Assembly: GCF_014654205.1 (NCBI RefSeq)
Contig: NZ_BNAW01000033.1
Location: 28,530-92,529, forward strand
Reading direction: 5' to 3'
DNA: 64,000 nt
Source of the DNA: Amycolatopsis bullii
GTDB lineage: Bacteria; Actinomycetota; Actinomycetes; Mycobacteriales; Pseudonocardiaceae
Shown here piece by piece: positions 58,209 through 64,000 of the stretch (position 1 is its first letter; the number at the start of each line of letters is the position of its first letter). The notes under the pieces are model-generated. The model searched no databases, was not told where the DNA came from, and worked only from the letters and a program-made list of their open reading frames with translations. The translations under genes and the position numbers were made by a program.

Positions 58209-58742
58209 GTGAGTGACCTGAAACTGGCGCTCGAGGTGCCGAGGTGGGCCTGGCGGTGCTACACCGGGTACCTCGGGCTGGTGCTCGGCCTGTCGTCGGT
58301 CGCGTCGATCCAGCGGCTGATCGTCGTCAACTGGACCGCGCGGATCCCCCACGGCCTCGCCCTCGCCTCCGAGGTCGTCGTGCTGGGCGCCCGGATCGCG
58401 CTGGTCGTCGCGATCTGGCGGATCGCGATGCGCGGCCAGACCCTCCGGCTGAGCGCAGGCCGAAAGTTCGTGCGGAATCACTGGCGCAGCCTGCTGTGGC
58501 AGTGCGCATTCCTCGGCGCCGCTTACCTCGTCTTCGAAATCCTCGCCGAAGACGTCTTGTCCAAACTGCTGCCCGCCTCCGCCCGGCAGACCTACCTGGC
58601 CGTCTTGCTGTTCTTGAAGAACCCCACCGTCATCGCGTTGACGTTCCTGTGGTGGATCGGTGTCCTGCGCCAGGTATTCCGCTCGGATCCCCTAGTACTT
58701 TCGGCCGATGTCCGCAGCCCCGAAACCCTTCGAAAGGCGTGA
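58209..58742 (+). CDS. Small membrane protein, 177 aa
   Basis: From the GTG at 58209, with GAGGGA just upstream: VSDLKLALEVPRWAWRCYTGYLGLVLGLSSVASIQRLIVV. There are three or four hydrophobic segments (YTGYLGLVLGLSSVASIQRLIVV, LALASEVVVLGARIALVVAIWRI, LWQCAFLGAAYLVFEIL, YLAVLLFLKNPTVIALTFLWWIGVL). It is probably co-regulated with the divergent MarR gene and may be a transport or stress-related membrane protein. Family not recognised. Confidence 0.75.
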   Translation: MSDLKLALEVPRWAWRCYTGYLGLVLGLSSVASIQRLIVVNWTARIPHGLALASEVVVLGARIALVVAIWRIAMRGQTLRLSAGRKFVRNHWRSLLWQCAFLGAAYLVFEILAEDVLSKLLPASARQTYLAVLLFLKNPTVIALTFLWWIGVLRQVFRSDPLVLSADVRSPETLRKA

Positions 58743-58842
58743 GCCATTCCGGGGTTCTTGTCCCGGCGCCGGTTTCGCCGTCAACCACCGTCCTACTGTG
58801 GCGGTGCTCGGTGATCTTGAAACGGACAGAGGGGAACCGGCC

Positions 58843-59967
58843 TTGCCCAAACGGACAGCATTTCTCGGCAAGACGCTCGCGGCGGCGGGCACCGCGGCGG
58901 CGCTCGCGCTCGCCACGGCCGTTCCGGCCGCCGCGGCCGAACCGACCGCCGTCGAACAGGATGTCGCGCAGCTCTACCAATACGTCATCGACCTCTACAA
59001 CGGCCTGCCCGCGGACGCGCTGCGCGGGGTCGACCGGCTCATCGAGTCGCCCATCCCGCGCATCGGCCCGCAGAGCCAGGCCGCGGACGGCCCGATCCCG
59101 GGCTGCACCGCCGGTTCGCTGCTGACGTACGCGAACAAGCTCGCCTCCCAGCTCACCCCGCTCGAAGGCAAGGCGCTCGACGCGCTGTCCGGGCTGAGCC
59201 AGCTCTACGTCCAGGGCGTCGCGTCCGACAAGACCCCGCAGGTCTTCGGTACCGACGGCCAGTACACCCCGCGCGCCACCACCACGATCGACAAACTGCG
59301 TGGCTTCTGGGACATCGAGAGCTGGAACATCCAGCTCGTCGCCTGGAAGGGCACCGATCTCGGCAGCCAGGCGAAAATGGTGCAGACCTTCAGCCTGGGT
59401 CTCGCGCCGGCGAAGGTGAAGGCCGCCGCCGCGCTCGCCACCAAGGTGCTCTACGAAGTCCCGGCCATGCAGGGCGGCCGCAACCCGCTGCTCACCTTGA
59501 ACGCGTTCTCCGCCCCGGCCGGCAGCCTCGGCGGCAAGCGGGTCGCGCTCGGCGACGGCCTGCTCGACACCGTCGACGTCCTCGGGTTCGACGACGTCTC
59601 GGTGGAGTCCGTGGTCGGGCACGAGTACGGCCACCAGGTCGACTTCGCCCACGACAACCACCCGCGCAACGAGTCCGCCGAGATGGGCCCCGACGCCTAC
59701 GGCGGCTACTTCGTCGCGCACGCCAAGGGTTTCGCCTGGAACGCCCGCACCCAGCAGGAGGTCATCTACCTGGACGCCGCCATCGGCGACTGCTACCACA
59801 GCCACGGCACCCCGGACCAGCGCAAGGCCGCCGGCGCCTGGGGCGAGAAGCAGGCGACGAGCCAGGCGAACCCGAACCGGATCGTCCCGTCCGCCACGAT
59901 GATCGAGAAGTTCCAGAAGGAGTACCCGAAGCTGATGCCGCCGGCCACGGCCGCGTCTCGCGGCTGA
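58843..59967 (+). CDS. Secreted HExxH metalloprotease-like protein
   Basis: 374 residues from the TTG at 58843 (LPKRTAFLGKTLAAAGTAAALALATAVPAAAAEPT), a clear signal peptide with an AAAA-EP cleavage region. The zinc motif is VVGHEYGHQ (H260, E261, H264), about 15 residues before NESAEMGPDAYGGYF, which could supply the third ligand. This looks like a gluzincin-type neutral peptidase fold, though the N-terminal 240 residues match no family I know. AGAGGGG lies about 12 nt before the TTG; an in-frame GTG 15 codons upstream is an alternative start. A strong terminator follows. Confidence 0.75.
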   Translation: MPKRTAFLGKTLAAAGTAAALALATAVPAAAAEPTAVEQDVAQLYQYVIDLYNGLPADALRGVDRLIESPIPRIGPQSQAADGPIPGCTAGSLLTYANKLASQLTPLEGKALDALSGLSQLYVQGVASDKTPQVFGTDGQYTPRATTTIDKLRGFWDIESWNIQLVAWKGTDLGSQAKMVQTFSLGLAPAKVKAAAALATKVLYEVPAMQGGRNPLLTLNAFSAPAGSLGGKRVALGDGLLDTVDVLGFDDVSVESVVGHEYGHQVDFAHDNHPRNESAEMGPDAYGGYFVAHAKGFAWNARTQQEVIYLDAAIGDCYHSHGTPDQRKAAGAWGEKQATSQANPNRIVPSATMIEKFQKEYPKLMPPATAASRG

Positions 59968-59980
59968 GTCCGGACACATG

Positions 59981-60029
59981 GGACTGTCCTGGGAGGACAG
60001 AGGTGATCTCCGTCCTCCCAGGACAGTCC
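59981..60029. terminator. Strong bidirectional terminator
   Basis: A 22-bp arm at 59981-60002 pairs with 60008-60029 with one mismatch and a 5-nt loop. It lies between the convergent stops of the secreted metalloprotease and the CU044_5270 protein. Confidence 0.88.
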
Positions 60030-60039
60030 GGCACGAGGA

Positions 60040-61068
60040 TCAGATCTTGCCCGCGGCCACGTCGGCGACGGTCACGCGGAAGGCCTTGTAGTTCACCACA
60101 TAGCGCTTGGACGACTCCGCCGAGGTGATCTCCTCACGGATCGGCAGGCCGTTGCCGGCGTTGATGGTGAGGACGTCCGCACCGCCGCCCAGGATGGCGG
60201 GGGGCGCGGTGAGGGTCAGCGCGGCCTGGCCGTCGACGCTGGTCTTGCGGACGACCATGTCCGGGATGGTCGCGTACAGCTTCAGCACGCCCGCGCGGAC
60301 CTGTGCATCGGCGGCGTTGGCGAACAGCGCGTGCTGGGCGTTGCTCCACAGGTGGTTGTTGATCAGGTTTTCCAGGTCCTTGCCCGTCGGACGCGGTTTG
60401 GGGGCGGGAACCGGCTTGCCGTGCTTGCGGAACATCTCCGCGGTCTCCGCTTGGGCGTCCGCCCAGGCCTTTTCGGCCTCGGCGGGGCTGAGGCCGACCC
60501 CCAGAGCGTTGTTGGACGCGGTGATCATCGCGATCCTGGCCTTGTCGACGTCGCCGTTCGCGGCGAGCCGGGCCGCCGCCATCACCTTCCCGTCGTACGG
60601 CGTAGCGGGTTCGGCCTGGCCCTTGGCGACCGCGTCCGTCAGGGTCTTCGCCGAGTCGCCCGTGAACTGCCGGCCCTGGTCGGTGTAGAGGGTGTAGTTG
60701 AGGTCCGGTTTGTCGTCCAGCCCGAACTTCGTGTTGATGATCAGCGACGCGTCTCCCGGCTGTGTGCCGGCCGCCTGGACCGCGGAGGCCAGCTTCACCA
60801 GCGGCGTCTCGACCGCCTGCGGGGCGGCTTCGGACGGCCCGGCCGGGACGCTGCCGCCCGAGGTGACCACCACCACAGCCGCCGCGACGGCGGCCGCGCC
60901 CACGGCGGCGGCGCCGACCCTGGGCCAGGAGAACCAGCGCTTCGGTCGCACGACCGTGGCCACGGGTTCCCCCATCGCCGTCCGCAGTGCCGCACGGGCA
61001 CGGTCATAGGCCTCGGGACCGGGGGACGGCACGTCACGCAGCTTCTTCATGAGATCCATTTCGTCCAT
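60040..61068 (-). CDS. CU044_5270-family membrane-anchored protein
   Basis: 342 residues: a short cytoplasmic N-terminus (MDEMDLMKKLRDVPSPGPEAYDRARAALRTAMGEP), one helix (GAAAVGAAAVAAAVVVVTSGGS, about 52-73), and an extracytoplasmic domain in two lobes containing PTGKDLENLINNHLWSN and LKLYATIPDMVVRKTSVDGQAALTLTAPPAILGGGADVLTINAGNGLPIREE, characteristic of the CU044_5270 family. The gene starts 10 nt after the ECF sigma stop. The family is regularly encoded after ECF sigma genes and is thought to be a membrane sensor or anti-sigma-like partner; not proven. Confidence 0.87.
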   Translation of the reverse strand: MDEMDLMKKLRDVPSPGPEAYDRARAALRTAMGEPVATVVRPKRWFSWPRVGAAAVGAAAVAAAVVVVTSGGSVPAGPSEAAPQAVETPLVKLASAVQAAGTQPGDASLIINTKFGLDDKPDLNYTLYTDQGRQFTGDSAKTLTDAVAKGQAEPATPYDGKVMAAARLAANGDVDKARIAMITASNNALGVGLSPAEAEKAWADAQAETAEMFRKHGKPVPAPKPRPTGKDLENLINNHLWSNAQHALFANAADAQVRAGVLKLYATIPDMVVRKTSVDGQAALTLTAPPAILGGGADVLTINAGNGLPIREEITSAESSKRYVVNYKAFRVTVADVAAGKI

Positions 61069-61078
61069 GGGCTGTCTT

Positions 61079-61633
61079 TCACGTTGTCGGGACTTGCAGC
61101 AGCGCAACCACTTCGGGGGCTTCACGCAATGCCTTGCGCGCCTGGTGCAACAGGCGGCGGGCCGTGCCGGCCGGGATGTCGAGCACCCGCCCGGCCTCGG
61201 CGACGGTCAGGTCTTCCCAGGCGACCAGGCCCAGCACTTCCCGCTCTTCCGGTTTGAGCCGGGCCAGTGCCCTGCTCAGCAGTGCCTGCGTGTCCACGCG
61301 GACATCCACCGCCGGCCAGGGATCCCAGTCACTCGCCACGCCGGTCAGGTCCGGCGCCGGCTCCTCGGCCGGCGCGGACCGCCAGTGCCGGCGCAGCCTG
61401 TTCAGCGCGACGCCGTACAACCAAGGCCTGGCTTCGGGATAGGAAAGGTCGTAGTTCGCACGGGACTCGTACGCCGCCACCCACACATCGCCGAGCACGT
61501 CCTCGGCGGCCTGCCGCCCCACCCTGCGCGCCAGGTAGCTGCCGAGCGCGGACTCGTGCCGGCCGATCAGTTCCACGAAGGCATCGGTGTCCCCGCGCAG
61601 CGACCGACCGATCAGTTCCGCGTCTGACGACAT
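61079..61633 (-). CDS. ECF sigma factor
   Basis: 184 residues. Sigma-2: DTDAFVELIGRHESALGSYLARRVGRQAAEDVLGDVWVAAYESRANYD; sigma-4: LARLKPEEREVLGLVAWEDLTVAEAGRVLDIPAGTARRLLHQARKALREAP. CGAGGAGC precedes the ATG. It forms an operon with the CU044_5270 protein downstream, a common actinobacterial pair. Its target promoters cannot be seen here. Confidence 0.92.
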   Translation of the reverse strand: MSSDAELIGRSLRGDTDAFVELIGRHESALGSYLARRVGRQAAEDVLGDVWVAAYESRANYDLSYPEARPWLYGVALNRLRRHWRSAPAEEPAPDLTGVASDWDPWPAVDVRVDTQALLSRALARLKPEEREVLGLVAWEDLTVAEAGRVLDIPAGTARRLLHQARKALREAPEVVALLQVPTT

Positions 61634-61728
61634 GAAGCTCCTCGGGTTTCGCTTCGCCCTGACATCCCCTCTTTGCCAGCGTGCGCCCAAAGCGTTCAGG
61701 TCAGGTCACCCTGGGGGAACGTCGCTGG

Positions 61729-62607
61729 TCAGGCGACGGGTGCGGGCCGGCCGGTCACCGCCTCGGCGGGGACCAGGTAAGGCCGCTTCCCCTTGACCCC
61801 GGCCGGAAAAAGGAGAGCCAGATTCTCGCCGGTTCCCGCCACCCGGACGTCCCGGCGCGGCCGGTCGGCCAGCTCGGCAACGCCGTATGCGTGCGCGCCG
61901 CGGGCGTCGATGGTGGTTCCGTCGCGGTAGGTGATCCGCAGGTCCGGCGGGCGGTGGTCGGCGGCGGCCAGGCGCCGGTGCGGGACGATCGTGACCTCCG
62001 CCGGGTACCAGCCCGTGCGGCGCGCGGCGGCCAGGCGGCGGCTCCAGCGGACCCGGCGGAGCACCGCGACCGGGAACAGCACGACCCCGGCGATGAGCAT
62101 CAAGATTCCGGCGCTGCCCGTGGCCCGGTCCTCGTTGGGTTCGTCGGCGGTGCGGACCCGGTCCGGCCGGACGGGATCGGTCGCGACCAGGACGTGGTCG
62201 CCGACCGCGTAACGGCGATCCGAAGTCTTGTCGATCCACACCCGCCTCCGGACGCCGCCGAACACGTAATCGACCACGAGGTACGTTCCGGCCCTCGGCT
62301 TCTGCCGGACGGTGAGAACGGTGCCGTCACCGTGCACGCCCGTGCGCAGCAGCAGTTCGGCGGCCCGGTCCTGCTCGTGCTGCACCGCGAAGCACCCCCC
62401 GATCAGGGCAGCGGCGGCCAGGAGCGCGAACGTCCAGCGCCGGCCGCCGGCCCGCAGCCGCCGCAGTCCCGGCGCGGCGGCCGCCGGATCCGGAGGGCAG
62501 GCGGGCAATCCGTGGTCGCGCTCGGCGACTGCGGGCGAGGGTGGCGGCGAAGAGGGCCGCGGGCGACTCCGGGTGGGTCTGCCGAACGCGTGCTCCCCGG
62601 TCGCCAT
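61729..62607 (-). CDS. DUF3592-like membrane protein
   Basis: 292 residues. A disordered Pro-rich N-terminus of about 45 residues precedes two hydrophobic helices (WTFALLAAAALIGGCFAVQ and GILMLIAGVVLFPVAVL) that bracket a DUF3592-type beta domain: GDGTVLTVRQKPRAGTYLVVDYVFGGVRRRVWIDKTSDRRYAVGDHVLVATDP. A C-terminal cytoplasmic domain follows with a second, related beta unit (DLRITYRDGTTIDARGAHAYGVAE). Function unknown. Confidence 0.78.
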   Translation of the reverse strand: MATGEHAFGRPTRSRPRPSSPPPSPAVAERDHGLPACPPDPAAAAPGLRRLRAGGRRWTFALLAAAALIGGCFAVQHEQDRAAELLLRTGVHGDGTVLTVRQKPRAGTYLVVDYVFGGVRRRVWIDKTSDRRYAVGDHVLVATDPVRPDRVRTADEPNEDRATGSAGILMLIAGVVLFPVAVLRRVRWSRRLAAARRTGWYPAEVTIVPHRRLAAADHRPPDLRITYRDGTTIDARGAHAYGVAELADRPRRDVRVAGTGENLALLFPAGVKGKRPYLVPAEAVTGRPAPVA

Positions 62608-62718
62608 GGCGCCATGGTAAGCCGGTTCGCCCTCGGTTCGGGTCGGTTGCGGAGGCCGACCAGGCGCCTGGAAACCCTCGCGCAGGCTTCCGCAAAGCTC
62701 GCCCAGCTCATCGCGACA

Positions 62719-63690
62719 TCATGCGCGCAGCCGGGTGGCGGCCCGTTTGACGGTCTTGATCACCGGTGCGGTCTCGATGTGGGTGATGGCGGGCAGCGCG
62801 GCCACCCGGGTGGTCAGGTAGCGGTACAGCTCCTGCTGATCCGCGCACACCACGCTCGCGTACAGGTTCGTCGGCCCGGTCGTGGCGGCGGCGAACGCGA
62901 TCTCCGGGTGACCGGCCAGTGCCGTGCCGACCTCCTCCAGGTGTGCGGGGGCGACCGAAAGCCAGAGCATGGTCCGGGGGCCGACACCGAACAAAGTTCC
63001 GTCGACGTCGATGTCCAGGTACAGCACACCGCGTTCGCGAAGCTCGGTCATCCGGCGCCGGACCGTCGTCGGCGACCAGCCGGTCGCCGCGGCGAGCTGC
63101 TCGAACTCGGCCCGGCCGTCGATGGCCAGCGCGGCGAGGAGCTTGCGGTCACCGTCGTCGAGCCGCACCGGCCCCGGCCGGGGTGGCACCGGCGGCGGGC
63201 GCAGCCGCTCGATCGCCTCGTCGCTCAGCGAGCCGAGCTTGGCGATCAGGCTGTCCGGGCCGCCGTAGTACGCGTGCAGCACGCAGTGGGCGGTCACTCC
63301 CTCCACGCGGGGCGTGCGCGGGAGCTTGGTCAGCAGCAGCGCCTCGCTGTCGGCTTCGCTCTCGGTGCGGACCGTGCAGGTGATCTCCGTGCCCCCGGAG
63401 GTGATGCTCACCCAGGACGTGTCGGGGCGGCGGGCCAGCGCCTCGGCGACCGGGATCGACGCGGCGGGCGCGCACCGCACCCGCAGGAACCACAGCACCG
63501 CGCCCAGCGCCGCCGGGTCGACCCCGCCGAGCACCCGCACCGCCCCCGCCGACCGCAACCGGGCGTACCGGCGGGCGATGGTGCGATCCGACACGCCGAG
63601 CACGTCGGCGATCGTGCTGAACGGGGCCCGGCCGTTGACCTGCAGGGCGTGCGCGAGCCGGCGATCCAGCTCGTCGTAGTCGGATTCCAC
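62719..63690 (-). CDS. Lrp/AsnC-family regulator with duplicated HTH-RAM units
   Basis: 323 residues containing two AsnC-type HTH segments: DELDRRLAHALQVNGRAPFSTIADVLGVSDRTIARRYARLRSAGAV (residues 5-50) and LDDGDRKLLAALAIDGRAEFEQLAAATGWSPTTVRRRMTELRERGVL (about 178-224), each followed by a RAM-like ligand-binding region. The tandem Lrp layout is known in actinobacteria. The GTG at 63690 lies 7 nt after minus-strand TACGCT (63703-63698), a leaderless candidate. No partner gene is visible before the insertion sequence begins. Confidence 0.92.
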   Translation of the reverse strand: MESDYDELDRRLAHALQVNGRAPFSTIADVLGVSDRTIARRYARLRSAGAVRVLGGVDPAALGAVLWFLRVRCAPAASIPVAEALARRPDTSWVSITSGGTEITCTVRTESEADSEALLLTKLPRTPRVEGVTAHCVLHAYYGGPDSLIAKLGSLSDEAIERLRPPPVPPRPGPVRLDDGDRKLLAALAIDGRAEFEQLAAATGWSPTTVRRRMTELRERGVLYLDIDVDGTLFGVGPRTMLWLSVAPAHLEEVGTALAGHPEIAFAAATTGPTNLYASVVCADQQELYRYLTTRVAALPAITHIETAPVIKTVKRAATRLRA

Positions 63691-63813
63691 CGACCTCAGC
63701 GTAGTCGATGTCGGATATCTCTGACCTGCAGCCCGTTTCTGGCGGTGCAGCGTCGGCGGCCGGAGCGTTGCCCTCGTTCCGATCGACAGACCAGGGGAGT
63801 TTCAATGATCGTG

Positions 63814-64000
63814 TCAAGCACCAGCTGCGGTCGTGGTCGGTGGTGAGTGATGGAATTCGCGGCCGTCGCGCAGCAGTGCCCAGATGACGTCGACCAGGCG
63901 GCGGGCCAGGGCGATCAGAGCCTGGGCGATCAGAGCCTGGGCGTGCCGTTTCCCCTCGCCTCGTTTGCGCAGGCAGAAGGCCCGGGAGGGACTGCCGGGG
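63814..64000 (-). mobile_element. 3' end of an IS110-family transposase (partial, off right edge)
   Basis: The minus strand encodes the last 61 codons of a transposase, SRAFCLRKRGEGKRHAQALIA...RRLVDVIWALLRDGREF..., the C-terminal region typical of IS110-type DEDD transposases. A 15-bp tandem duplication (63910-63924 and 63925-63939) repeats QALIA, which could be an error or a small lesion. The stop is at 63814-63816 and the IS end should be shortly beyond, near 63790, but no terminal repeat can be fixed. The 5' part lies outside the window. Confidence 0.8.

Noticed and set aside
1..64000. tRNA, rRNA, riboswitch and CRISPR array
   Set aside because: No cloverleaf, T-loop GTTCRA context, rRNA block, known riboswitch core or regular spacer array was found on reading both strands.

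Overview
The window is high-GC DNA (about 70% by eye) with GTG, TTG and probably one CTG start and many starts that look leaderless. The gene set is typical of a mycelial actinomycete: a SARP/AfsR regulator, a conservon, an AlkB-rubredoxin fusion, several ECF sigma factors and 13E12-type HNH proteins. The family Pseudonocardiaceae, genus Amycolatopsis or a close relative, is the best guess; this is inference from gene content, not a database match. No rRNA, tRNA or CRISPR was seen.

Layout. 1-5.4 kb: C-terminally cut SARP/AfsR regulator, a secreted B-repeat protein, small hypotheticals, and a LysR-like protein without a DNA-binding domain. 5.4-8.4 kb: DUF5997 protein, kynureninase, and a MarR regulator with a haloalkane dehalogenase. 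8.5-12 kb: HNH endonuclease, then the alkane hydroxylase AlkB (rubredoxin fused) with its TetR regulator. 12.4-16.2 kb: a complete conservon (cvnABCD). 16.4-18.9 kb: an operon of indole-type prenyltransferase, haem-oxygenase-like diiron enzyme and nucleotidyltransferase, the best candidate for an undescribed pathway. 19-21.7 kb: ECF41 sigma factor with DoxX, and a TetR-bicupin pair. 21.8-25.2 kb: a secreted DUF1996 protein carrying a duplicated insert behind a LacI-type operator, then a GH43 glycosidase. 25.2-26.5 kb: decayed genes and non-coding DNA.

26.5-39.6 kb is a mosaic of small regulator-enzyme modules: GAF-ANTAR, hydrolase, aldo/keto reductase with LysR, SDR with MerR, SRPBCC with DUF1304 and TetR, flavin reductase and amidohydrolase with MarR, and a SigE-type ECF factor with a membrane partner. 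39.6-46.3 kb holds a 2104-residue secreted RHS/YD-repeat protein whose distinct C-terminal tip is followed, with an ATGA overlap, by a 99-residue putative immunity gene. 46.6-63.7 kb returns to small modules: aldo/keto reductase, LysR/TauE, a lipoprotein, DMT transporter, AraC/metallo-beta-lactamase, MarR/membrane protein, secreted zinc-protease-like protein, ECF sigma with a CU044_5270 protein, and an AsnC regulator. The right edge enters the 3' end of an IS110-family transposase.

Common threads. Most enzymes sit beside or divergent from a dedicated one-component regulator, and in many of these gaps a recognisable dyad or direct repeat is visible. At least sixteen genes, mostly regulators, have a TANNNT -10 hexamer 5-8 nt before the start codon and no convincing Shine-Dalgarno, so they are probably read from leaderless mRNAs.
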